The notes beneath the pieces are model-generated. The model worked only from the letters and a program-made list of their open reading frames with translations, did not search any database and had not been told where the DNA came from. The position numbers were made by a program, and so were the translations under genes. Of a DNA stretch of 64,000 nt, positions 8,550-19,589 are shown piece after piece (the stretch's first letter is position 1; each line of letters begins with the position of its first letter). The stretch is from NCBI GenBank assembly GCA_028671895.1, contig CM053796.1, positions 40,298,860-40,362,859 on the forward strand, read 5' to 3'. This DNA is from Oenanthe sinensis. Taxonomy: Eukaryota > Streptophyta > Magnoliopsida > Apiales > Apiaceae.

Positions 8550-10750
8550 TTTGAAAACTTGTTAACTTTTGCAGCAGAAGTTCTTTTGTCAGAGTTTGTG
8601 TTAACAGAGTTTACATGATCAGAGTTTGCATTCACAGAGTTTGTACTGTCAGAGTTTACACTCCTTTTATCAGACTTTATCACATATATTTGCTTGACAG
8701 TATGTTTTGGAGAATCACTCTTTTGAGGCTTTGGTTTGTAAGAATTGTAATACAAATTATGATAATCTTTGCATGTATAAATGGAATGCCATAAACTACC
8801 ACAATGAAAACAGGGATTGTATCTTGTTTGTTTTCTAGCCTCAAACCTAGGTCTTTCAGATTCTTTCTTTTTCTTTTGTTTGCAGTCAATAGCAAGGTGA
8901 TTAGAATTACCACAAGTAAAACAGATTTTCCTAGGAGCATCAGGGATATTTATGTAATTATTCTCCTTAGTAATTCCTACTTTACCATTCCTATTTCTTT
9001 TCACCTTCTTAGTTTTATTAGTGACTGCCTTCAACTTTTCTTTAAGTTGCTTCTGTGAAAGTAACCCTATATTCACCCTCTTAAGATCTAGCACACTATT
9101 ATTTTTAGAGCATTCAGGGAGAGTTTTCTTATCATTACTAGCTCTAACAAACTTCACAGGTTCACTCAATGTTCCTTTTGTGTGTGAATTAGTATGAATT
9201 TCTTTATCAGATTCATAACCTAAAGCAGATGTCCAATTCTTTTCAGAAAGCATTTGTTGGACCTTCTTACCAGAGTTTGTCCAAACTCTGAAGGTCTCTT
9301 TTTCCTTAGCTATCTCAGATTTCAAATATGTGACTTGTATTTCCAACTGAGTTTGCATGTGTATAGCATTCTCACAGTCTTTCTTAAAACTAAGCATGTG
9401 AACAAGTTCAGTTTCAAGAAAGTCATTCCTAGCATTCAGAGTTTGTATTTCAGATTTTAATCTTTCATTCTCAAGAGATTGTGATTTAAAGCTAACATGC
9501 AGATTTCTAAGAAAAGACTTTAGTTCATGAATATCTTCAGTATCAAAATTGAAAACAGAGTTTGGTACCTTGTCAGAGTTTAAAATGGGAGAATTAGAGT
9601 TTGCCATGAGAGCATAGTTAGTTTCTTCTTCAGAGTCTGAGGAATCCATCCAATCGTTCTTTGATGTGATGAGAGCTTTCCCAGATTCCTTGCTTCTGCA
9701 CTCAGTAGCAAAGTGTCCCATCTTGTTGCACTTGTAACACTTGACCTTTGATTTATCAAGAATTTTTGATTTTGCATCTCTATTTTCCCTTTTTCTGAAT
9801 CTGTCTTTCTTGTCTGTCTCACTATGCTTCTTCTGAAAGTTTCCTTGCTTCCTAAATTTTCTGTATTTCTTGAAGCTTTTGACAAACATAGCAAACATCT
9901 CCATCATGTCAGAGTCTGAAGAATTTTCAGAGTTTGCCTCAAACTCTGATTCACTGCTATCTTGGAGTACTACTTCTTTCCCTTTCCTTGTTGAAACCTT
10001 AAGCACCTTTTCTTTTGGTTCTTCAATTTTTGCTTCAACATTCAAAGCAATAGGTCTTGCCTTGTTACTCTTTCTATTTCTTCTTTGCTGTAACTCCAGA
10101 TCATGAGTTTTCAATTTGCCATAAACTTCATCTAAGGACATCTCATCCAAGTCAGCCCTGTCTCTTATCAAGGATGTCTGCAGATCCCATTCTTCTGGAA
10201 GAGCCCTCAGAAATTTGGTGTTTGAATCTTCATTGTCATATACTTTATCCACCAAAGCTAAGTTATTCAACAGAGTTAGAAATCTATCATAGATATCTGT
10301 GAGGGACTCATTCTGCTTAGCCTCAAAGTATTCATATTCTTGGATTAGAACAGATCTTCTATTTTTCTTTATCTCCTTGGTTCCTTGACATTGAACCTCC
10401 AGTGCATCCCAGATTTCTTTGGCAGTTTTGCAAGCTATTACCCTGTTAGACATTACAGAGTCAAGACTGTTATGTAGAATATTTCTTACCTTTGCATCTT
10501 TCAAGACTTCCTGTTTTTCTTCATTAGTCCATTCTTTCTTGTCCTTCAGGGTGTAATACTCAGGAATTTGTCTTCCTTCCACAATTGTAGAAGGCACCAG
10601 TTTGGTTGGTAGGTACTGACCTGTATGGATCCTATCTAAGTAATCAGGATCAGTTGCTTCTAAGAACATCATCATCTTCACCCTCCATGTAGGGTATTCA
10701 GCCTTCTTCAATATTGGAATTCTGATGCTCTCATACTTGTTTCCAGACAT
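8510..10750 (-). CDS. gag: Ty1/copia Gag polyprotein with three zinc knuckles
   Basis: 746 codons from ATG 10750, 37 bases inside the primer binding site. The N-terminal part (WRVKMMMFLEA, then EIWDALEVQCQGT) is the plant copia Gag capsid domain. Three CX2CX4HX4C zinc knuckles are present: C338-C351 (CYKCNKMGHFATEC), C610-C623 and C647-C660. The last two lie in a Lys/Arg-rich C-terminal region suited to RNA binding. A stretch around residues 430-500 is rich in Leu, Glu and Lys and may form a coiled coil. Gag builds the virus-like particle and packages element RNA. The end of the protein is an Asn-Ser-Asp run encoded by the family word. One knuckle is usual in copia Gag; three is generous. Confidence 0.95.
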   Translation of the reverse strand: MSGNKYESIRIPILKKAEYPTWRVKMMMFLEATDPDYLDRIHTGQYLPTKLVPSTIVEGRQIPEYYTLKDKKEWTNEEKQEVLKDAKVRNILHNSLDSVMSNRVIACKTAKEIWDALEVQCQGTKEIKKNRRSVLIQEYEYFEAKQNESLTDIYDRFLTLLNNLALVDKVYDNEDSNTKFLRALPEEWDLQTSLIRDRADLDEMSLDEVYGKLKTHDLELQQRRNRKSNKARPIALNVEAKIEEPKEKVLKVSTRKGKEVVLQDSSESEFEANSENSSDSDMMEMFAMFVKSFKKYRKFRKQGNFQKKHSETDKKDRFRKRENRDAKSKILDKSKVKCYKCNKMGHFATECRSKESGKALITSKNDWMDSSDSEEETNYALMANSNSPILNSDKVPNSVFNFDTEDIHELKSFLRNLHVSFKSQSLENERLKSEIQTLNARNDFLETELVHMLSFKKDCENAIHMQTQLEIQVTYLKSEIAKEKETFRVWTNSGKKVQQMLSEKNWTSALGYESDKEIHTNSHTKGTLSEPVKFVRASNDKKTLPECSKNNSVLDLKRVNIGLLSQKQLKEKLKAVTNKTKKVKRNRNGKVGITKENNYINIPDAPRKICFTCGNSNHLAIDCKQKKKKESERPRFEARKQTRYNPCFHCGSLWHSIYTCKDYHNLYYNSYKPKPQKSDSPKHTVKQIYVIKSDKRSVNSDSTNSVNANSDHVNSVNTNSDKRTSAAKVNKFSKKGPKLVWVPKIF

Positions 10751-10786
10751 GATTATTTGATCTTTTTGAGTTGAAATTTACAACCT

Positions 10787-10798
10787 GCTCTGATACCA
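10787..10798 (-). other. Primer binding site, initiator tRNA-Met type
   Basis: The minus-strand sequence TGGTATCAGAGC lies two bases inside the LTR end. It is the standard plant copia site complementary to the 3' end of initiator tRNA-Met. It fixes the inner LTR boundary at 10801. Confidence 0.95.
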
Positions 10799-10800
10799 AT

Positions 10801-11338
10801 TGTTTCCCAGAATAATCAATCTATTACAGAAGGGGGTTGAATGTAATAGTGCCTGTAAATCGATTATGAACACAAGTATATTGAATGGAATACTGTTTTG
10901 TATTAATAATGAACTTGAATACAAAACTCTCTCAAGATATTAAGTTCTTAAGAGCTGCTAGGTTACAAGATATTGCTTTTATGAATTCGATATTTAATTA
11001 TAACCTATCTCTGTGTTTATATAGACACAGCTACAAATACAATTACAAAACAGATTATGATAAGAATAGATTTAATAAGGTAATTTGACTTGCACTTGAA
11101 TTCCTTCTTACTATCCAAATCAGACTCTGATTTGTCTGTTTCCTTTTCTGATAAACTCTGGAGCTAAACTCTGTCGGTTTGTCATTCTCTGATTTGAGCA
11201 TTCTCTGTTAGAGTAAACTCTGATTGAGTATTCTCTGGTAGAGTAAACTCTGACCGACAGCTTCCTTAAACGCTGATAACGTCAGCATAAACTCTGTTTA
11301 GTAATCTCTGACAATCACCAGTGTTTGCATTCCTAACA
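10801..11338 (-). repeat. 5' LTR of the large copia element (538 bp)
   Basis: On the minus strand it begins TGTTAGGAATGC and ends GGGAAACA, with TG...CA ends and a PBS two bases further in. A TATA box (sense CTATATAAAC) is at 11015-11024. U3, upstream of it, holds a cluster of the family word in sense orientation CAGAGTTT, plus the variant CAGAGAAT. It includes a near-perfect tandem pair of 30 bp units (11196-11225 and 11226-11255). The word runs in the opposite orientation to most internal copies. Confidence 0.92.
11015..11024 (-). promoter_or_regulatory. TATA box of the copia LTR
   Basis: Sense strand CTATATAAAC, between the U3 word array (about 11120-11330) and the R/U5 part. Its position is right for the element promoter. 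Confidence 0.6.
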
Positions 11339-12240
11339 ATATAAAATAAGATAACATATAATATTAACATAAATTTTTAATTTTATAAAATTTTATATTA
11401 AATATCAATAAAAATATAAATAAATAATCAATTTATTTAAATATTAATAATGTTGTGCTTTGCACGGGTTATAAGATTTTATATTATTATAGTCAAAAGA
11501 TTAAAAACTTTGATCGGTCGGTCGGTACTAGATCACGGGCCTAAAAAATAGTATTAAATATAATTTTACTTATTATAATATGAGCTCTAACTATATACAT
11601 AATTATATATTTATTATAACACGAGTCCAAATTATAACATATTAATATTAAAAAGAATAAATTTATAAAAAATAAGAGAACATATAATAGTAACATAAAC
11701 TCTTGATATTATAAAATTTTATATTAAATATCAATAAAAATATAAATGAAAAATTAATTTACTTAAATACTCCATCTGTCCCAAATTAAGTGTCAAATGA
11801 AAACTTCATTCTCAATTCTGCGAGAATTTTTATGAAAGCCTTTCGAACCTACAGTTTCCCATTTCCAGTCATCTCTTCTTTGCTTTGAGCAAAGCCAAAT
11901 GCCTCCTACTTTTTTCTTCGGATTAGAGTAAAAGATATTTATGCCCTGTTGAAGTAAGAAACCTCGATCGAGCCCAGGATCTTCTTGGAAATGGGAAAAT
12001 CTAGGAAAGACGGCTAACATGTGGTCAATTTGACTCAGTTTCGACTAAAAATTAAAAATTATTATTTTATAATTTCAAAAAAATGAAAAATGCATTTTAA
12101 AATAAATTAAATATACTTTTTGATGATATAATTTTTATATTTTTTCAATTATATATTATATGTAATTTTGAGTCAAATTTTAGTTAATTTGACTACCAAA
12201 AAGTCAAACAAGACAAATAATTTGGGACGGAGAGAATATT
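11339..12240. repeat. AT-rich dispersed repeat, related to 19590-19945
   Basis: No gene seen. 11456-11760 contains ttgcacgggttata, then ggtcggtcggta, then cacgggcctaaaaaata and a run of AT-rich sequence. The same order recurs at 19590-19945, and its AT-rich tail is repeated within this segment (11344-11440 and 11655-11770). The hallmark gcacgggttat resembles the hairpin-bearing ends of plant Helitrons, but no clean terminus was found. 11790-12010 holds a short stretch of higher complexity with no recognisable product. Confidence 0.5.
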
Positions 12241-12409
12241 AGTTATCTTATGCTTCACACGAGTTATAAACTTATAATATTATAATTGCATCTTTTTACA
12301 CAATAAAAACCATTATTATCTCAGCAAAACTTAACATTTGCTTATGACAGCAGCCATACTGTATATATCATGTATTTTAAATATTAATTTGATATATATA
12401 CAAAAATCT

Positions 12410-12537
12410 ACGTGACAGTAATAAAAAAGAGGGAGTATGTCATAAATTGTGTTCCTTTTGATGAGTATCACACATTCACACAAATGACGATTGTTGTTTG
12501 TGCCGTGCCCTTCATGTCTTGCTATTGCTTCCACGTG
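12410..12537. promoter_or_regulatory. ABRE/G-box motifs upstream of the caleosin gene
   Basis: CCACGTGC (core CACGTG at 12532-12537) and a second ACGTG core at 12410-12414 lie 680-810 bases before the start codon. ABA-responsive elements of this type drive stress-induced RD20-class caleosins. Position and function here are inferred from the motif only. Confidence 0.4.
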
Positions 12538-13023
12538 CACTCGTTTACGATTCAGAAAAACCTAATATACTATTATGTATTCATATTTAATTTAATAGAA
12601 CAGAATACAAAGAACTAGGCCAATATTCATAATTAAGAATAAATATAAATAACTTGTACCACTAAATTATATATACACATTTTTTTATATCGATAATTTA
12701 ATTCTTTTTGTTTGGTTGCTTAACTTTTACCGCAATGAACATTGCTTATTTGCTTCTGGTCCGCAAGCTGCTCTTTTCAATTAATTTCAGTTATTTGCCA
12801 AGTTATCATTTAGGATACTTATTACTTTATAATATATACTCGTATATATTTATTTCATAAACATAATGTCCAATTTTTATATATAATTTATTATAATATA
12901 AATAGACACAAGTTGAGAAATTAAACTATGCTTAAAACTTACTGTAAATTTGTCTCTTAATTTAGAAAAAAGAGTTGTGTCTTTGATTCTAAGCGAACAT
13001 ATAAATACATAAATTAAGGAATG

Positions 13024-13031
13024 TATAAATA
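13024..13031 (+). promoter_or_regulatory. TATA box of the caleosin gene
   Basis: TATAAATA about 190 bases upstream of the ATG, followed by a pyrimidine-rich leader (ccctctctcttg, 13098 onwards). This is a normal distance for a plant promoter with a leader of about 150 bases. Confidence 0.55.
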
Positions 13032-13214
13032 GTGGTTAGTATTACATTGGCAGTTGGCACCCTCTTCTGTATTGCACTGCACACAGCACAATAGCCCCCC
13101 TCTCTCTTGTATATTTTTCCTCACTTCCATCTCTCTCTACGATTCCTTACTTGATATATATATATATATAGTTTGCGTTCACTAGATTGATCTAAACAGA
13201 TAAAGACTTGGTTC

Positions 13215-16200
13215 ATGGCTTCATCACATGTTGCTGATCCAGAAGCTGCTACAAAAGGTACCTGTTTTTGTGTCATTTTGTGTGTGTTTCTTGATATGTC
13301 CACCTTATGTTTGTTTAACATAATTTGGTAACTTATATGTATAATATTTATGCAGAGTTTGAGTGTATGGAAGGGAACGTTCTTCAAAAGCATGTTAGCT
13401 TCTTTGATCAGAATAAAGATGGAATCGTATATCCTTGGGAAACCTTCAAAGGTGTTCTTTTCTCTTTCTTTTTTTTCTGAAAAAAAAAATTATATTTTTT
13501 GTTCCGAATAAAAATACAGGAGAATAAAAATAGAATTTAATGTTACTATTTGATTTAAATTTTACAATGAATTTAATGTCACAGGTTTTCGACAAATCGG
13601 GTGTGGTATAGTCTTGTCTTCTGTGGCTGCCATTTTTATCAATACGGGCCTCAGTTCCAAAACTCGCCCTGTAATTTTCTCTCCCCCTACACATTTATTT
13701 CTTTAGTCAATTCTCTTTATGCTAATCTTGCAGTTGAGGTATTTACAGATACTAACTATATTGGTCTATAAACTCTACTGAATCATATGGGAGTACATGG
13801 TTGTAGTGAATTTTATTTCTCTATTAGGGAATCTTATATTTGTGAGCAATATTACCGAGTCCGACATTTGTACACTTGTTTTTTTGTCGCACAGAAGTTC
13901 CGAAAATCTCTTCCTTCTCTTTGGAATTATACATGTTGGACACTTCTAGCAAGGTTCAAGTAACAAAGATATATAACAAAGCTTGCATATATATGATTAG
14001 TAAAATGCATGAAAGACTAAAAGTGATAAACACTTTATTATTGTGGGGTGGGTTAAAAAGATTTGAGACGGTATGAGGTTATTAGAACTTGAACAGTGGA
14101 GAGTTAATAATGTAGATATTAGTTCCCAAGTCCTAACAACAGGAAAGTGCTATAACTAATCCTTTTTAAGTGGCATTCAAGGAAGACTGGTTTTGACTTG
14201 TTATATGACTATTGTCCTTTAAACATTACCGTCACATGCATCTTGGAATTATAATCTCTTAATCACTCAAAAATTATTATAATATATAGTAAGCTTTGCA
14301 AGCGGCTTTGTCATACAAATCTGTACACTTTCCAGAATCTCCATTGGATCGTGTTCCACCTGTTGGTAGAAGTGAGTGAACTCAACCTGGTGTGGAACAA
14401 TGACCGTATCTTTGTGATCGTAGATGATGAAATCTCAATTACAGAACTTGCCCTCCAATTCCCCCAACCTCTAACATACTCTAATGTATTGACAATGAAT
14501 CGTATATTTGTGTGCGTAAATTGTATTTTTTTTTATCAATCTCTATATTTAGGAATCTTGTATAGTTATGGTGAATTTTGAAGGTTTGTAAAGTTTGTCA
14601 TTTGCAAACTAAAATGATTTATAGAGGAACTTGACCATATATATATGTGTCTGCAATGTGTAACGTTTGACAAAAGATATGGATTAGTAAGACAATGGAG
14701 AACCAATTATGAAACAGTATGATCCATGGAAGAGCATGGGGGCTGAACTTAATACAAATATATAATAGATATTAGTTCCCAACATTTGCAGAGTGCTATA
14801 ACTACAAAGGCTATTAATTATTGATTTGTTATATGAATATTTGTCTGCAGTTAAATAATACCTAAAACATGTATCATGTCTATATAATTTTTCTTAATTA
14901 ATGATTATTTTTATCATCTGCAGTATCTGTTCATGTGTCCTATAATTACAGAATAAAAGGATTATATGTTTATATGACTAATCAAACATAATTTTTGTAC
15001 CTTTTTGTCCTATTATACATATTTGATCACGAGGCATGATTTTTTTAGTTTATCTTTTGTCCAGGGGAAGTTCCCTTCTCTGCTCTTTCCAATTGAGATA
15101 CAGAACATTCAGAAGGGAAAACATGGGAGCGACAGTGATGTTTATGACAGTGAAGGAAGGTATATATTACTCCAGACTCTTATATTTGTCCATAAAATGG
15201 TGACACAAGTCCAAATAACAATGTTTTAGCCAATTCTGGAAATTGTATATTTGGTTATAAATTCATCTCTTGTAAGTTGTAGCTTAAATTTATACTACTC
15301 GTTACAGACTATTAGTATAAATTTTGTGGATGAAGCACATATTATCTAGCTTAAACTTGTATTTTCAAATGATCATCTCTCAAATAACTTTTCATCAAGT
15401 GTGGTAATGTGTGTGTATGGTTAACAAGAACGTATTTTAGTGGGAGTGGAATGTGACTTGTATTATTTGTAGGTAAATATTCGTGAATAGATACGTTCCT
15501 ACTTCCTTTAATTTCTATCCGGTCAAATTATCTAGACATCAATTGCACATATATGTAGATGAAGGTTAATACAATATTCCATTAAATTGTAGGAGTAATT
15601 CCAACATATCCAGTCCTCTTCACGCAGTCATATTCATAAAGACTCATTCTCTTGGAGTACTCCTAATCTTAATCAATGATAATGTAGCTATAGAATATTC
15701 ACGTTGATTAAAAAACAAATTATATTTCGAATTGATACAGTTCTATAGTTACTTATTACTGTTCTTATTGGAGTTTAGGCTCAATAAATTATAATTTGTT
15801 AAAACATTTCTGCTAAAGATAAGATGTTCTATTGATGCTCAACTTATTGTCAAGTATTGACTAAGAAAGACCTTATATTGATATAAGATGTTCTAGATAT
15901 GAGCATTGTTCATAATTTCATTATGTTGATTTCAGTTGAACTTTGTTGATTTTTATTTTTTCCTGGATAAATATTTCATTGTTTTAATTTTATTATGAAG
16001 GTTCATTCCTGCAAAGTTTGAAGAGATTTTCAGCAAGCATGCACGCGCAAATAAAAGTGCCTTAACATCAGACGAACTCATGGCAATGGTGAAAGGAAAC
16101 AGGGAACCCAAGAACTACTCAGGATGGTTTGTTAATCTCCCTTCCTATATTGTAGAACTACATCTATGATTTACTTTTTCCCAGCAAAACTCTTATTATA

Positions 16201-16369
16201 TATACCCTAAATGAAATGCAGGCTTGCTAGTTATGTCGAATGGAAGATCTTGTATGTTCTCTGCAAGGATAAGGATGGTTTGTTACATAGAGAGACAATC
16301 AGAGCTGTCTACGACGGAAGCTTGTTTGAGCAGATGGCCAAGGACAAGGCCGCTTCTAATAAGAAATAG
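13215..16369 (+). CDS. Caleosin / peroxygenase (RD20-like), 6 exons, 197 aa
   Basis: Exons 13215-13257, 13356-13451, 13585-13670, 15065-15159, 16001-16126 and 16222-16369, all with GT-AG introns, sum to 594 bases and stop at TAG. The product has a single EF-hand loop D32-E43 (DQNKDGIVYPWE), a hydrophobic stretch around residues 51-69 followed by prolines 75, 79 and 84 (the lipid-droplet proline knot region), and the two conserved haem-binding histidines, H27 (LQKHVSFFD) and H95 (KHGSDS). Caleosins are calcium-binding haem peroxygenases of lipid droplets or ER. They oxidise unsaturated fatty acids with hydroperoxides and act in seed oil bodies and drought/ABA responses. The short N-terminus places it among the low-molecular-weight forms. 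ABRE-like motifs upstream fit ABA control. The family call is secure; the precise paralogue is not. Confidence 0.93.
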
Positions 16370-16947
16370 TATGGTTTCACCATTATAATCAGTAACTGAA
16401 ATATATATGATCATCATCTTTGGGCAGTGAACTACCGGAAACAATGATTTATGCTTATTGTTTTGCACTTCCGAAGCTTGGTGAACTTTTGATATCAGTA
16501 TGGTGTTTGTTAGTTATCAATATTGTTTGTTCATAGATTGTTTGGTTTGGTTTGGTTTGGTTTCAAAATTTGTACTTGGATTGTATGCTATATATTGCTT
16601 ATAACTTGTCAAAATAACTGATCCAAGAGATTGTCAAAGGAATTGGTCTGAGGCCGGAGATGACAATAATATATGAATGTTTTTAGGATTCAGCAGCTAA
16701 TTTCATTTTATTTTTAGTACATTTCTAATTATTTCAACAGTGCTTTAGGATACTTGGTTATAATCTTTAGTTGTGATTTATGAATTTAGCCTAAGATGTG
16801 AAATAATAGAAGCAATGCTCTTGTTGGTGGCTTGGTGCTGTAATTTCAATTTATGTATTGCAGAACATGTGGTTGATTTTTAGTTTACAACTGGCCGGTG
16901 GGGCTTATATTATCAGAAATGGTTTTTTTACTTAAATAAAATAAATC
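16370..16947 (+). other. 3' flank of the caleosin gene
   Basis: 3' untranslated and downstream sequence. The only structure seen is a short ttggt tandem run at 16541-16562. No further gene. Confidence 0.4.
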
Positions 16948-17655
16948 TATACTATATTATTAAAGTCGCAAGGACAAATGTTTGGTCCGTCATTTTGTGT
17001 CTCACTCAACTTCAAATACATGTGTTTGTCTCCTATTCAATTTCAAACACATTCTTTTAATCAATATACTACCATGTTTTAATTTTCTCATTAGTTAACC
17101 TCTTTAATTTATTTAATATCAGAATTTATTAATTAAATTTTATGAATATTAAAATAATAATATTATTTTATTTATATTAATTGAATATTATTATTGTGCT
17201 CTCTCTCTATATATATAATTTTATATTATATTACTCTAAACGGACTTCTTCTTTTTAATTAGAATATAGAGTTATACTCACAATCTAATAGCATGTTTCA
17301 ATTTCATTATCGCTCAAACACTTTAATTTATTTTAAATTGCAACTTTATAATAAAAAATTTTGAATATAAAAATTATATGAATATTTTATCTATATAGAG
17401 TATGTTTTTTTTACTTCAAAAAAAATATACTCTTTTATTTAAATTTTAATTAAAATATTTCTAATATATTCGAAACTCTTTTTATTAATAAAAAATTTAT
17501 TAATACTTTGTACGGGTTATTAATCTATGTTAATTAATATAAATATATAACAATGTATTAATGAGACTTTAAACACATAATATAAATATGATGCAAAACT
17601 AATTTATCACATGTATAACATTATATAAAAAATATTAATGACATAAATAATTAAA
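16948..17655. repeat. AT-rich repeat, copy 1 of a ~700 bp direct pair (Helitron-like)
   Basis: It begins tctatactatattattaaag and continues with gtcgcaaggacaaatgtttgg. The same sequence, diverged by small substitutions and indels, is at 18868-19545 in the same orientation. A TC start followed by an AT-rich body and a gtacgggttattaatct segment (17510) resembles non-autonomous plant Helitrons. The exact 3' end and hairpin were not resolved. Confidence 0.5.
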
Positions 17656-18867
17656 TTAAATATTTAATTTTTATATAACCAACCCATATTTTATATATGC
17701 ATATAATAATATTCGAGAATTTAATCATATCATTATTCAAATAACCTGACAATAAAAAACATGTATTACAACACTCATCTTCAAAAAAACTAAATTACTA
17801 TAAGATTAACACTTGTGAAAATAAAATAATTATATATCAACTTATTAATTATTAGTTATAAGTCATATAAAATACCTTAAGTAAATTTAAGGGTATATTA
17901 GTCTTAATATTTATATTTAAGTGTTTTAATAAGATAATGAGATATATTTATAAAATAGATATAAAAAGGGATATATTTATAAATGGCACCATTAATTTGG
18001 GACATATTATATAAATTCCCTATTAATAAATCTAAGATATAAATTAGCTAGAGGCAAGTCCAACAAAAGAGAATTAACATGAGTTCTTAATTAATTAGTG
18101 GCAAGTCCAAGTTAAATATAAACTTATGGGGAGGCTTTGCAAGGTAAAGAATTTATAACATAATAACATAAGTAAAGAATTTCAAACTAAACAACCATAA
18201 AAAACAAACACTAAGTAATTAATATGCATAAATAATTTCGCAATTCATAAATAATTTATTAACTTTTTAAATTAGTAATTTAAAAAATCCATACTTTGCA
18301 CCATATATAAGCTAGTTATTGAATAATACTTGCAACGATCTGATTTCACACTTCTATACTATAATATAAGCTTATAACCCGGGCGAAACACGAGATGAAT
18401 GACTAATATTTAGGTATATTTATTTTTTATATTATATTTTATTGATATTTACTATAAAATTTTATAACGTTGAGAATTTATGTTAATATAATATAATATT
18501 ATCCGTAAGGAGTTGTATAAAACGACGATTATCAAGGGTTAGAGTTGTATATTATTATACAATGATATTTATATATTAATATTAATAAACTTTAATGATA
18601 TATTAAATAAAAAATATATGATAAGTATGATTCTTAAAATAGAAAATATAGAATATAATTTAAATATAATATTATCCGTGATGAGTTGTATAAAAAGAGG
18701 ACTATCGGGGTTAGAGTTGTATGTATGATATATATATATATTTTTAAATTAGATTATATTAAAATTGAATGGTTAAAATCGTTTCTATGATTCATCTAAA
18801 ATTGGACGGTTATGATCTTTTTTATGGTTCACCTTGGACCAAAACTTTTAAGCTTTTAGCTATGATC
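17656..18867. repeat. AT-rich spacer with further repeat fragments
   Basis: No gene. 18353 starts tctatactataatataagc, another possible repeat start. A block with gagttgtataaaa and ggttagagttgtat is present twice, near 18510-18560 and 18675-18722. Otherwise AT-rich without coding signal. Confidence 0.35.
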
Positions 18868-19545
18868 TAGACTATATTATTAAAGCCGCAAGGGCAAATG
18901 TTTGGTTGGTCGTCAGTCTGGTCGTCCCACTCAACTTATGTGTCTCATACTCAATTTCAAACACGTTTTTTTAATCAATAAACAACCATGTTTTAATTTT
19001 CTCATTAGTCAACCTATTTAATTTATTTAATATCATAATTTATTAAATAAATTTTATGAATATTAAAATAATATTATTATTTTATTTATATTAATTAAAT
19101 TTTATTATTGTGCTCTATTTATATTATATATACTTTTATTTTATATTACTCTAAATAAACTTTTTTTAATTAGAATATAGAGTTGCACTAACATCTAATA
19201 GTATGTTTCAATTTTCTCATCGCTCAAATATTTTAATTTATTTAAAATTGCAATTTTATAATAAATTTTTTGAATATTAAAATTATATTAATATTTTATA
19301 TACATTAAAACATACTCTTTTATTTAAATTTTAAATAAAATATTTTTTAATATATTCGAAACTCTTTTTATTAATAAAAATTTATTAATGCTTTGTACGG
19401 GTTATTAATCTATGTTAATTAATATAAATATATAACAATATATTAATGAGAATTTAAACACATAATATAAATATGATTCAAAAATAATTTATCTCATGTA
19501 TAACATTACATAAAAAATATTAATGACATAAATAATATATTATTT
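18868..19545. repeat. AT-rich repeat, copy 2 of the ~700 bp direct pair (Helitron-like)
   Basis: Matches 16948-17655 along its length, with shared landmarks such as gcaagg.caaatgtttgg, caaccatgttttaattttctc, the tattactctaaa segment and gtacgggttattaatctatg. The two copies lie 1.9 kb apart in direct orientation. Confidence 0.5.
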
Positions 19546-19589
19546 GTTACTCTCCTCCCGTATTTTGCATGGATTATAGTCTAATAATA

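Larger units (their letters stand above)
1..11338 (-). mobile_element. Sirevirus-like Ty1/copia retrotransposon, left end outside the window
   Basis: Read on the minus strand the order is LTR (11338-10801), tRNA-Met primer binding site, gag, pol with copia order (protease, integrase, RT, RNase H), a non-coding spacer, an envelope-like ORF and a very long accessory ORF. Extra ORFs after pol are the hallmark of the Sirevirus lineage. Gag and pol are uninterrupted over 746 and 1139 codons, so this copy is young or recently active. The second LTR is not in the window, so LTR divergence cannot be measured. The five bases after the LTR (11339-11343, atata) would be one copy of the target duplication; its partner is off-window. 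The word CAGAGTTT recurs about 40 times across the element. Confidence 0.93.

Noticed and set aside
11793..12020. 75-codon minus ORF between AT-rich repeats
   Set aside because: No recognisable product, no promoter or splice context; probably chance or repeat-derived.
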